Shown here: one piece after another, positions 22,001-27,064 of the stretch | Position numbering within the stretch: the first letter of the stretch is position 1 | Layout: the number at the start of each line of letters is the position of its first letter | DNA from: an uncultured Clostridia bacterium | Lineage (GTDB): Bacteria; Bacillota; Clostridia; Peptostreptococcales; Anaerovoracaceae | Assembly: GCA_947302715.1 (NCBI GenBank) | Contig: CAMYVY010000004.1 | Coordinates: 52,716-116,715, forward strand | DNA: 64,000 nt | Direction: 5' to 3' | Notes under the pieces: model-generated | Seen by the model: only the letters and a program-made list of their open reading frames with translations | What the model was told of the DNA's origin: nothing | Databases searched by the model: none | Translations under genes and position numbers: made by a program

Positions 22001-25000
22001 TCCAGGTAGCATCCGAAGACCAGATGGTCTTGGTCTCCCCCCAATTGATCCAGCTGTCGTTTGGAGCAAAGCGAGCATTGCCCGTCGCCCCTTCTGCATA
22101 GTGATAGGTACCTATGGTCACGTCCGCACGAGTGCCCTTGTACATCTCCAGGTCGGTTTTTGGATCGGAGACGATGACCTTGAGGTAGTAGACCACACGG
22201 TCCTTGTTGTATGTCATGACGCCGTCGCTATTGTTTTCCGGCTCATTCTCCGTGATGCGATAGACGTAGGCCTTTGCGATATGCTCGTTGTATTCGTGCT
22301 GCCCAAAGGGATCATGATCCGAAGCCCGAGAACCCTGCGTGCTTCCGGGCGCCTGATATTCGCGCTCGGAGAAGGGCACGACACCGTAGGAGTTGTTACG
22401 GGTCTCGACGGAGTCGTCCGCAAGATTGTCCAGTTGTATCGGCCCCAGGTAATACGTATCAGGTTGTGAATTCGTTGGTTGATCACTGTGGCTCTTCGTC
22501 GTGCGATTCTCGCCGTTCTCTTCATCCTCATAAAAGTATTCGTAGGCAACTTGCGAGATTTCGGCGGCCTTCTCGAGATTGAAGCTGAAGGCATCCATGA
22601 AATCGCCGGAAGGCGTAGCGCCATTTACCAGCTTGATGGCCTCGGGGATCACATAGACCGGAGGAAGGTCCTCGTGCTGGATGTCCGTCTTCTGCAGGAT
22701 GGTCGTCTTGCAGGAAATGCCGCTGGTCCATGTGTAGTTGGAACCCTGAGAATCGGCACGGACATAGAAGCGCGACCAGCTGGTGTTGGGGTCGGTAGCC
22801 GTACCCACAATGTAATTACCGCCGGTCTGATTTAATGTACTCTGGCTGTAGTCGGATGTATCATAGTTGTAACGCTGAAGGCCGGTATTGTTGGCCATCG
22901 TGAGAGTGGCAAGGTCGTTTCCGGAGCCAAGGACGATGCCCTCGGAACCGGGGCCGTAGGAATCGCTCAGCATCTTGTCCTGACTGGGATTTGTAAGGCT
23001 CATATCCCAATCCTGGCTGTGCGCAACATCCAAGTCGCCTACCCAGAAGAGCACCGAGGTATCGGGCAGTGCGTCGTCTATGGTGATGTCGTAATCGATG
23101 TATGTTCCGGAGCCCTTGCTGTAGAGTTTATCCTTTCCCTTCCATCCTGCTTCATCGCTGGTATCAGCGGTCGTCTTGTACATCTGGTTCCAGAAATCGA
23201 GACCATTATAGGTAGCCGTGGCAAGATGGCGCGTGTACTTTTGGTTGGCATCGTACTGATTCGTGCTGGGATTGGTACCCGCCAAGCTGTTTAGGTCTGT
23301 CTTCTGCCTATTACTCCAGTCGTATGTTTTCGGATTGCCGTCGCGGTCGGTGCCCTGCGTTGTGCCGCCTCCCCAGGGGTTTCCGCCGTAGGGATTCAGG
23401 TTATAGACATAGTCACCGGATTCCTGCTTCAGGGTGGGAATCAGGTCCATATCCTTGAATGTGACGCTATTGATGTCCACCACAACATCATGCCGTTTCC
23501 CGTTCACATCGGTGGCGGCATCTTTGTAGACGAGCTTCAGCTTGTATGTGTCGCTTAAGGTGGCCTCATCATTGGAAGTCTTACTCTCCCACTCGGTCAT
23601 GGTCATCTCGCGCGTGAAGATGCGCCAGCCACCGATCCCGTCATTGATCCACTGAATGCGGTAGTCGCTCAAGTCGAGGGACGTCGCATTTCCATCAGCA
23701 GACCAGGTCCCCCATGTGCTATCATACGCCGTTATCTCTTTGTAGTCACCATACTCGTTGTTACTGCCCTTTTGGCTTGCAAAGAGCTTGGGCGCAGTGC
23801 CGTTATCGCCGAGCCTGTCTATCAGATAGTAGGTCTTGGGAATTCTGGAATCGCCCGTTGAGCCGTTAAACGGTTCAGGCTGCGTATTGGGATCTGCAAC
23901 AACGTAGGTGCCGTTGCCCAGGTAACCGCCATCTCCTCCCAACACACCATGAAGCGTGTGAGCATCATCCGGATTGTTATCGAGCTTGATGGGGTCATCG
24001 CTTCCAAAGTTAAATGACCAGTCAATATGAAGGTTTTCGAGTTCTCCCGGAGTGAGCCCTTCACTGATGTCGTATTCGGAGATGGTGGTGGAAGTGTCAT
24101 CAACGGGGTCTTTGTAGTGCATCCAGATTTTGGTCTTCTTCGTGGAGCCGTCCGCCCTGGTGACGTCATTTGCAATCACTTTCTGGAGCGAACCGTTTTC
24201 GATGAGCTCCTTGAAGCCGAAGGTAGTGTACGTGCCATCAGTCTTTGCGCCCTTTGCCTTGATGTCGGAGGTATCCCAGCCGGAAAGATCGATGACCTTG
24301 AGACTGCGGCAGCCCTCGATGAGCTTGTCCACGATCTCTTCCAGACCGGACTTGTAGGCAGCATCGTGGGTCGAATCGTTGATAGAATCGTCGATGTCGA
24401 TGTCGCCGCCGAATTGGAACTCCTCAAGGCTTTCCTTGTGGTAGACCAGCTCACCGCCAAGCACGCCTGCCTTGAGGCCGGGAAGCTTGATGTTGTTCAT
24501 CTTAAGGATCTTGAGGGCAGGCAGGCCGTTGCTATTCGTGCCGCCGATGGAGCGGACAAAGGTGTTCTGGTTGCCGTCGCCTTCACCGGGTCCTTTCCAG
24601 GTACTGATGGTAATGTTTGAGATATCCAGCTCCTCGAGCGCCGGGCAGTTGTCAAACATGCGCTGCGTCTGCGCGCCGGAGGCGTTGGTAGCCTTGTAAT
24701 TGCTTGCATTCGTAGCCGTGTTCACCACCCTGGTCTCGAAGCCTGCGTTGTTGAGCGTGAATTTCTTCAGGCTGGTACAGCCGTTGGCAAGATCCTGCAT
24801 CTGCTGCATCTTGCCATTGTTGGTCCAGTTGCTTAGGTCAAGTTCGGTGAGGCTCGAGCAGTTCTGGAACATGCCCACCGCCATAGTCACGTTGGACATA
24901 TCGAGGGCGTTGAAGTCCGCGGTCGTGAGAGCCGTGCAGTCCTTGAACATTCTCTGTGTGCTGGTAACTGAACTATGTGCCAACGTGTCGAGGCCCACGA

Positions 25001-25493
25001 TTTCTTCGAGCTTGGGGCAGTTTGCGAACATCTCATCCAGGTTGCGGATGGTATGGCGGCCTGCAACCACATTCCCTTGTGCGTCAGTTGCGAAGTTGAA
25101 ACCTGAAATATCGATCTTGGTTACATTTGGCAGATCAGAGAACATGTTTTTGAGATCAACATTTGGGCTTGAGCCAATCGTTCCCTGAATCTTAATCTCA
25201 GTGATTTTATCGGCATACTGCTTCCAGGGCCAGCCGCCTGCGGCAGTGCCATTCGTATACCTATTGTCAGCGATACGAGCGTAGGCCCTTCCGCCGCTGG
25301 GCCTTAGTGTCATCACGCCACTGTCGCTGATCTCCCAGTACATGTTCTCATAGAGACCGCCGCTGCCCTGGGCAGCATGTACCTCCTGTACTTCATACAG
25401 CAGTCCGCCGAAGCCTGAGAACATTCCGCTCAGCACAAGTACCACGCATAGCAGTGTTCCTATAACTCTTCTAAATACGTTCCTCTTTTTCAT
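7011..25493 (-). CDS. Giant sortase-anchored surface adhesin with LRR, pilin-like and Cna-B repeats
   Basis: A single uninterrupted 6160-codon frame. Order: signal peptide (about 1-41, ending VHAA); BspA/DUF285-type leucine-rich repeats (about 95-450, units like NMFxxCxxL); a unique adhesin-like region (450-950); a pilin-type module (from about 957) holding an inserted Tyr-rich repeat block (about 1150-1490); then some 26 immunoglobulin-like modules (1650-5710). By eye about 15 are FctA/Spy0128-type (KxLDGRxWxxDDFxFxL) and ten Cna-B-type (VTKVWDDxxD). Both families usually form Lys-Asn isopeptide bonds. Four to five InlB/Listeria-Bacteroides repeats (5730-6105), a Pro/Thr linker, VPKTGD (6125-6130), a membrane span and RMRTKK complete the sortase signal. 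No sortase gene is in the window. The ATG follows GAGGAAAG. It likely forms a very long, protease-resistant surface fibre for adhesion. Confidence 0.95.
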   Translation of the reverse strand: MKKRNVFRRVIGTLLCVVLVLSGMFSGFGGLLYEVQEVHAAQGSGGLYENMYWEISDSGVMTLRPSGGRAYARIADNRYTNGTAAGGWPWKQYADKITEIKIQGTIGSSPNVDLKNMFSDLPNVTKIDISGFNFATDAQGNVVAGRHTIRNLDEMFANCPKLEEIVGLDTLAHSSVTSTQRMFKDCTALTTADFNALDMSNVTMAVGMFQNCSSLTELDLSNWTNNGKMQQMQDLANGCTSLKKFTLNNAGFETRVVNTATNASNYKATNASGAQTQRMFDNCPALEELDISNITISTWKGPGEGDGNQNTFVRSIGGTNSNGLPALKILKMNNIKLPGLKAGVLGGELVYHKESLEEFQFGGDIDIDDSINDSTHDAAYKSGLEEIVDKLIEGCRSLKVIDLSGWDTSDIKAKGAKTDGTYTTFGFKELIENGSLQKVIANDVTRADGSTKKTKIWMHYKDPVDDTSTTISEYDISEGLTPGELENLHIDWSFNFGSDDPIKLDNNPDDAHTLHGVLGGDGGYLGNGTYVVADPNTQPEPFNGSTGDSRIPKTYYLIDRLGDNGTAPKLFASQKGSNNEYGDYKEITAYDSTWGTWSADGNATSLDLSDYRIQWINDGIGGWRIFTREMTMTEWESKTSNDEATLSDTYKLKLVYKDAATDVNGKRHDVVVDINSVTFKDMDLIPTLKQESGDYVYNLNPYGGNPWGGGTTQGTDRDGNPKTYDWSNRQKTDLNSLAGTNPSTNQYDANQKYTRHLATATYNGLDFWNQMYKTTADTSDEAGWKGKDKLYSKGSGTYIDYDITIDDALPDTSVLFWVGDLDVAHSQDWDMSLTNPSQDKMLSDSYGPGSEGIVLGSGNDLATLTMANNTGLQRYNYDTSDYSQSTLNQTGGNYIVGTATDPNTSWSRFYVRADSQGSNYTWTSGISCKTTILQKTDIQHEDLPPVYVIPEAIKLVNGATPSGDFMDAFSFNLEKAAEISQVAYEYFYEDEENGENRTTKSHSDQPTNSQPDTYYLGPIQLDNLADDSVETRNNSYGVVPFSEREYQAPGSTQGSRASDHDPFGQHEYNEHIAKAYVYRITENEPENNSDGVMTYNKDRVVYYLKVIVSDPKTDLEMYKGTRADVTIGTYHYAEGATGNARFAPNDSWINWGETKTIWSSDATWTEQTTADGRKIFIDASGKKFYRNNGEFLSYPNDDQVSAAQYEQTAVTVTFDGNDYTVMQDKDGVRYIAVPDGSNTLYLDADNPDRSSPLREANADSVFPTEDDQPVAAEKQVEKDGKSYTVQIDVHGKTYIKVDDKYYAVTISETGGTVGDELTIEDATFNPHNSNRKIYENKTATLGGTSYVVKTDALGTEYFEVPGDPTSTYYKPDGTQITAGTAGSVTPSANDKAVTSDNSEGANFVVNGHTIYEDVNGVKYYTDGNGNYYSVLGTLLMTGIDVNPASDQPVKANYEIRQDAAGNLFYKGEGEYNTNGTYTTKYYNMTKNPDGTYSTDGSEYSLPSTLLDTSEAMVLGSFDNVVKESEIEIENQAEDGKAGTFTFEIEFDNSFEPTSVVFDPVTPLTDENDNPLQFEKIGDRKYKFTLTEGQKVTIKNVPFQTGYTVTKITESNGWEVTSADGDENAASIKKKVTQERYLSNGSENPDWDNGHIFVNRLTELVVKKVVDGIETDKEFKFTGMAKITGLEANEEFSYGYMQEAQDQGFKTAVANESGEASISLDAFNLQDQEDEEDIVIVLPKGAKVVITETPEFDYETTWSVDGATEAAVTDGATDEIEIDADKKVLTITNTYKATGNWYPLAYKILDGRPLERDQFEFVLTAGTAVDDSTVKSPLQKYEESDTNQLGSPLFYKKDKSTQATLQDGGDISLPVRKDSGLFGTDWFAGDISELSSRPLFVQDVETKQSGATYKDMGTGDVYGPVILSPITYVKEDLREQTYNSVPDWVKTLDCIVWTKDGTTYSSTDTIPSDATANFRVFTYTLAERQNSSTDYGVTTYDNANKTVNVLVAESTIGPLVVKAFYGNDNKEVTAITGDNPILFENEYLAKGEVQIKATKKMDGRDAFGRETFTGKQEFTFELTAVTENTPLPGTGTSVTKTIKPGAEGDTSLVAGSTTTAEIDFGTIDFTSAYFMNAAGDKFIATQNSDGLYERTFIYKITETTPGATDGNGMSQGVDPSDTTDTRASILVAVTVTEDKYGNLTVTRVNSADKDELDNDIYKNQNISLKVDNAGNANLPKGDGDYAAKSTVAAGTLYNTYQASGTAEIEATKVLENGTLKDNMFFFELVQLNKAGKEIRVINEKANKADGSIAFDSIVYNLSQVRKDAEGTSPICDGPNTESEDATKNEWIYKYLIRELVPDDATKADNITYDTTAYYAQVTVSDVDGDGILDTTIKYYKDAACTTELTDGIVFTNTAKDEAKIQVRKVVEGVDWDNNMNFWFKLTATGGTDADDDPIAAADVPMPDFVLRQATKDPDTVSWNISGYAAGTYNYTIQEVANMGSADPSEWSLDTAEHTVTVTVGSDGTVDVKYDRDKSNLTVTNTKKGNGRNIHATKKLVDSDGNELNWAESDSFTFRLTAEGTGAPMPSGSTGNTVDITVTDAMTNHEANFTTIMFDSTNTVINELPNGESITFTYIISEVEPSTVPAGFTYDDKTYTAKVTVSKDGSGAITVSDVKYFDGDSELTAQPTFTNKFDAAGELELTAKKVLEGANLSDFASDFKFTLYESDGTTVVKNKAGTEIKNITPSSDGTINLGTIAFDEGDLDRDADFTTKTYILKEAQGSYGTDVMTYDTDAHEILVKLTPGADPDDATKCKITAVVVDDEGDALTTPTTITNTYAPKAAQTFQVKKHLDDRPITRNGFDFTLEGLGTVDSVNNSDYAGTINAINESSDVPMPTNAKTHVGATTTNFRTTDTADFDAITYTMDNLKNSDGSYAGSRIFVYKITEDQGANNAIAYDTEQKTIYYAFIELTNNRTNGELDTKVTYVKYDAEGGTYTALDSDDELLFTNVYDGQGSATVTAIKQIIGRDWTEDDTFTFTVKPYSTDETRSTIGGGTNLKNATVIPVPGNDVSVDRKATGGNSATGTATIKGRDVGNGEHFANYSDENPNGFKVITYTDDMLTWDTADGILKGTFFYEITENIPVDAENVDGTKYSDATDEEKAAGGFSYDGFTYDSRSFYARVEVTDNRTGGLTTHVYYFSNAEDLDDISKADGATPVFQNKYGVEDIFEIPITKEIDGREWEEDDTFDFTIARVNAAPLPSDASDATSDDDTITINSDTASHTKKFVVPVSIEENLTNRTTSAGQLKYANEGDVPNGVRYGIFRYSITEKNAGETHAELTYQADPIYVEVQVVDDLSGGIDAKITYYSDSTFTTKMDSGKFTNIYDTYAENPAQILVRKEVVDGDGNEHTWASADTYSFTIEALDDAPTTRVFSPNHDDLTGADEQTTLEIKRDSSAKWVTSVQGVTISGSDVTKAATVSIPIKMSDLDEDASGEVIDTIFVYKISEQAGTVHGVKYNVAPIYAKITAKPQNDGTLKLNYEYFEDEACTSPYENKDASGLSGADGEGNGIVITNTFGATNLTVEKVWMDGLGKNADRPDIAIRLTQTIGGTTTTLDSLPQDLNGNKAVLVDKDGNTIEYVRRGVVAADKLPVIFDNLPAFTSDGTPITYSVTEDDPTGYSCTDIDDTTTPGKVTITNTLLTDIEIVKVWYDDSSDEANRPEAVVAGLTRGNASFPSRFTPVQKADNWQAEFSDLLAYDESGEAISYTISEMGIPTGYSARVEYSTDYNPEKPDEATWSETKPTEWDTQVTKYVRMVNTKLTDIEIEKTWVGGAASDVEFTLYRSVEPSDDSDFQTDTDGNKSWTPDETWEKVDSHAFASSLFEYVEGTTGDKETYTFKDLPAYNENGEEYTYRVFEPAQPYSDANQTGDLAITNTNKYDATGGANPTVVKELDGRPWLDSDTFYFMIEPEMTGEEGSEVEKITDGEGNAVTVEGVETPMPKDGDTEKPVTTVTKNSAQVGAIGRSVNFADISFTNEDMLNADGSTASVRNFYYRIYEVADADGTPLTEVTEGGVLDGITYAGTGEGDEWKPEVHTLRIEVTDNGDGTLSTNRYWDGATSSSAVPVFTNKYSSEGVAKIWVEKQIETRDWTSDDEFKFTITGISGASLNIGGSDSGDTYTTHAMSLADVADPEEDSVQLSDTVVAMGIHGNTYKGEALNNGDAYFIYSITEDAGDVSDLAYDQSTIYVRMHVEDNWDGTLKFTAQYFSDAACTNEITGHEVWIVDNGTEKRLLELDEIEEAEAMSDEELKGNGYRKVNAAHFINTTSIDIPVTKVWEDGPAVEDVTVHLLRALFPLDVEDELSDDYVKANVDSMSLGGWERVGLANTFQRGEFESETEVTHLVSGFNKALPMYVTVGGTTYRAVYMLTEDDTSDAYEPSYKCIQPDNSEKEGDNIFIDSGEMVITNKVIAGNQANIAAVKQLLGRQWLDEDDFSFSLEPYGKGTYNEDGTFKSIEETKDIPMPEDNSDRMSKTEADKSKATTHATIDTDVVDTEGNMERLARFGAIEYSVNDLEYDPTDRHHQGDFFYKMKEVVPAASSDGMTYSTKESIVHVKVRENRTDNLTVQIAYDEKTLGDIATGTQFTPVFTNRYEATAEFTASLDKYIMGRTWEADDEFDFTMNPLAGAPFEDADKSQFPEQDTHTEAEREAGLASGKAIHNAEGAHVIRMTIPTASVGMDDEITIDFPSIVFRLSELGKTADEGQLKYSDGTAVPKGMAYGQYMYAVEETKSNANDLSIDVDTEYVQVTVIDKGDGTLDLSSKIFEDRYAQVQRFEPDEDGNASTTLAKNVTFVNQLKRDLSVTKSWTDPANADVEMVLEWTTDNPASEASWNSAEGVSWLNGVTTTRVIKQTATGDDLTVTFKDLPAYQPDDDDLDLNNKWVYYRVVESTSGAFDTRYSEEAYESGKTLDDYSETPYYTEAEDADERVTELHVINFPNEVTGLAKVFVVKQLVGKDWTDESFNFVLTPIESKIGAETEAVPNSERALPMPAVDTATADSTTTPVGENEHNAVFGSIPISLSNLDVDPADGIAKGEFTYEVSEVIPSGQGDIKYTTDVHRVTITATNNGTGKVITSVSWDGREVGDFVPVYVNRWQPDTMSVSVRKVWDDANDQDGKRPEAGIAVKLLADGETALDKDGNEVTSIVLSENNNYVGTFENLPTLVDGATVEYTVEEINIPEGYDSVIEGSAADGFVITNTYTPETTAVTATKVWTGDDEFGTDLRADVTLHLYGKQDGKIVFDGGEKTITMDESGEPEGEAEWTELPKYMNGEAIEWTVTEEAVLGYSGSVEESGTDGTEFTVTNEFVGPSDSVTVTKVWDDDDDRDSKRPETVKYELYKQLVGGSPELVETVEAIETPTDETLTTYPGQTADWGYEWTNLPTEEEQEGTMVPVFYTVKEVYSGTELETNGYDKPMVETTENGKFQITNPRTKFDTTKINIIKSWDDEHDADGIRPEYIRVKVIDGTKEVASAYLTEENKGVSSDIWTYTIEGLPMNRAKGEPIAYAVQEDAVTGYTATITKSVESTSNGTYTIVNTHSTTPMEYKTVEATKVWKDKDGKELSEAPLAVTFHLVKTVEGYGPIRVSGEDKTIAAGASGDELTVKWENLPAMEGGRNVEYNVEEDAVSGYTGSVLKTTGTSGKTIVTVTNKETSSTPTPGPGPGPDPGQQCDECDNRVSVTYVDPFASSDSDMFKTKMYGSADAAKTAAESGADAPADNSVKAPDGYKFAGWKPGYDEKGNIIMVATYEKIPVVDPTADKTYIFVDGQTGEIIKSGTVEEDKEPTMPAGPSHDGMKFVEWTKIVDPVTGNVTYVAKYEPRTTCPDPVVPDPPTPVEKTHWVQYVDSDGTVYLEKVTIKDGESEPSAPANPTKDGFTFDGWSRTVDANGNVTYTAKWKENTTPTPVEKTHWVEYVDPDGTVYLERVTLKDGEAEPAPPATPSKDGYNFEGWIRTVDANGNITYTAKWEEIKPTPVDPDKPDDPTPEKPDDPTPEKQWVRYIDKENNIIYMDKTELDANGNEPPAPADPTRDGYVFDGWTREVDEDGNITYTANWKPESNITPTPTPEKPAKDVPKTGDQSNATLWIGILVLAILIAAIAFLVRMRTKK
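7175..8310 (-). repeat. InlB/Listeria-Bacteroides-type repeats within the adhesin
   Basis: Five divergent units of about 60-70 residues end in patterns such as DGFTFDGWSRTVD-NGNVTYTAKW. The last four are most alike, starting HWVQYVD / HWVEYVD / QWVRYID. They form the stalk next to the wall anchor. Confidence 0.85.
8370..20540 (-). repeat. Array of about 26 pilin (FctA-like) and Cna-B modules in the adhesin
   Basis: Each unit starts with a strand containing the likely isopeptide Lys (for example VEKQIETRDW, VTKVWDD), continues to a YxIxE strand with the likely catalytic Glu, and ends FTNKY / VTNT with the Asn. The membrane-distal part is almost all FctA-like, the middle is mixed, and the last five units are Cna-B-like. 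Units are clearly homologous but well diverged, so the array should not be prone to slippage. Confidence 0.85.
21020..22040 (-). repeat. Tyr-rich internal repeats inserted in a pilin-type module
   Basis: At residues about 1150-1490 a motif of the form YxVxxDxxGxxYxxV, followed by a Tyr-rich stretch, recurs about five times (YTVMQDKDGVRYIAV, YTVQIDVHGKTYIKV, YVVKTDALGTEYFEV, and two looser copies). I do not recognise the family. Confidence 0.6.
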
Positions 25494-25649
25494 ATTACCG
25501 CTTTCCTCTCACACTGTCTGTTTGAATGAAACAGCCTTTAGAAATAAGTCCTATATATATTATTTTGATAATGTTTTTTGGGAATCTCCCAACCCTTTTG
25601 TTTATTACTCTTATTTTCGCAACAGAAAATAAGCACACCAAATCAAGTT

Positions 25650-25678
25650 ATTATACAATATTTTGTGGCACAATGCAA
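25650..25678 (-). promoter_or_regulatory. Promoter of the giant adhesin gene
   Basis: Minus strand TTGCAT (25673-25678), 17 bases, consensus TATAAT (25650-25655). The leader is about 150 nt and contains a small TTGGGA/TCCCAA hairpin. The rest of the 317-base interval 25494-25810 holds the tuf terminator and no convincing gene. Confidence 0.7.
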
Positions 25679-25723
25679 ATTTTTGGCTATTTTACACTGA
25701 ATAACTGGGTGCAGCATAGCAAA

Positions 25724-25750
25724 ACCCCCAGGAACTGAATTCCCGGGGGT
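25724..25750 (-). terminator. Terminator of tuf copy 1
   Basis: An 11-bp stem (ACCCCCGGGAA / TTCCTGGGGGT with one G-U pair on the minus strand) followed by TTTTG. It is near-identical to the hairpin after the second tuf copy. Confidence 0.8.
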
Positions 25751-25810
25751 CTTATTTGTCAGCTATCTGCACTCTAATCCTAAAGTGCTACGCGCTTACT
25801 CAACTATGAG

Positions 25811-27004
25811 TTACTCGATGATTTCTGTTACAACGCCGGATCCTACTGTACGTCCACCTTCACGAATAGCGAAGCGGAGTCCTTCTTCGATAGCAATTGG
25901 TGTGATAAGTGTAATTGTCATTACTACGTTATCACCAGGCATGCACATCTCTGTGCCTTCTGGAAGGTTGAGATCTCCTGTTACGTCTGTTGTTCTGAAA
26001 TAGAACTGTGGTCTATATCCATTGAAGAACGGTGTATGACGTCCACCTTCTTCTTTCTTCAGTACGTATACCTGTCCCTTGAACTTTGTGTGTGGGTGAA
26101 TCGAACCTGGCTTTGCAAGTACCTGTCCTCTTTCGATTTCTGTTCTCTGTACACCTCTGAGAAGTGCTCCGATGTTATCACCGGTCTCAGCTTCGTCCAG
26201 TGTCTTTCTGAACATTTCTACACCTGTTACAACTACTGTTCTCTTTTCGTCGGTAAGGCCTACGATTTCTACTTCGTCACCTGTGTGGAGCATACCACGC
26301 TCTACTCTTCCTGTTGCTACTGTTCCACGTCCTGTGATTGAGAATACGTCTTCTACAGGCATGATGAACGGCTGGTCGTTTGCTCTCTCCGGTTGCGGAA
26401 TGTATGCATCTACCTGCTCCATGAGCTCTACTACCTTGTCTCCCCAAGGACCTGCTGGATCTTCGAGTGCCTTAAGAGCGGATCCTCTTACGATTGGAAT
26501 GTCATCTCCCGGGAATTCGTACTCACTGAGGAGCTCTCTTACTTCCATTTCTACCAGGTCAAGAAGCTCTTCGTCGTCTACCATGTCGCACTTATTAAGG
26601 AATACGATGATGTATGGTACGCCTACCTGTCTGGAAAGAAGGATGTGCTCTCTTGTCTGTGGCATCGGTCCATCTGTTGCTGCTACTACCAGGATTGCTC
26701 CGTCCATCTGTGCAGCACCTGTGATCATGTTCTTTACATAGTCAGCGTGGCCCGGGCAGTCTACGTGTGCGTAGTGTCTGTTCGGTGTCTCATATTCTAC
26801 GTGAGCTGTAGAAATTGTGATTCCTCTTTCCTTCTCTTCCGGTGCCTTGTCGATCTGGTCGAATGCTACGTCTTCACCAAGACCATATCTCTGGTGCAGT
26901 ACTGTTGTGATTGCTGCTGTCAGAGTTGTTTTACCATGGTCTACGTGGCCGATTGTTCCGATGTTGATATGCGGCTTATTTCTTTCGAATTTTTGCTTTG
27001 CCAT
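25811..27004 (-). CDS. tuf: Elongation factor Tu, copy 1
   Basis: The 397-residue GTPase delivers aminoacyl-tRNA to the ribosome. G1 is GHVDHGKT, G2 region GITI, G3 DCPGH and G4 NKCD, followed by the two beta-barrel domains. The ATG has a strong AGGAGGAAGA site upstream. It is the last gene of the rpsL-rpsG-fusA-tuf unit, 60 bases after fusA. That spacer holds two small GC hairpins (27026-27039 and 27049-27062), possibly processing sites. The protein is identical to copy 2 at 43159-44352, and the DNA also appears identical. This copy would be expressed with the ribosomal operon. Confidence 0.98.
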   Translation of the reverse strand: MAKQKFERNKPHINIGTIGHVDHGKTTLTAAITTVLHQRYGLGEDVAFDQIDKAPEEKERGITISTAHVEYETPNRHYAHVDCPGHADYVKNMITGAAQMDGAILVVAATDGPMPQTREHILLSRQVGVPYIIVFLNKCDMVDDEELLDLVEMEVRELLSEYEFPGDDIPIVRGSALKALEDPAGPWGDKVVELMEQVDAYIPQPERANDQPFIMPVEDVFSITGRGTVATGRVERGMLHTGDEVEIVGLTDEKRTVVVTGVEMFRKTLDEAETGDNIGALLRGVQRTEIERGQVLAKPGSIHPHTKFKGQVYVLKKEEGGRHTPFFNGYRPQFYFRTTDVTGDLNLPEGTEMCMPGDNVVMTITLITPIAIEEGLRFAIREGGRTVGSGVVTEIIE

Positions 27005-27064
27005 TTTATCTTCCTCCTATAAATGTGCGCTTACGCGCAGTTACTTAAGTGCCGTAAGGCACAT

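Noticed and set aside
25526..25738. A 70-codon hydrophobic frame upstream of the giant adhesin
   Set aside because: It runs opposite the adhesin promoter and leader and ends in the tuf terminator. It has no Shine-Dalgarno and the composition is that of AT-rich intergenic DNA.
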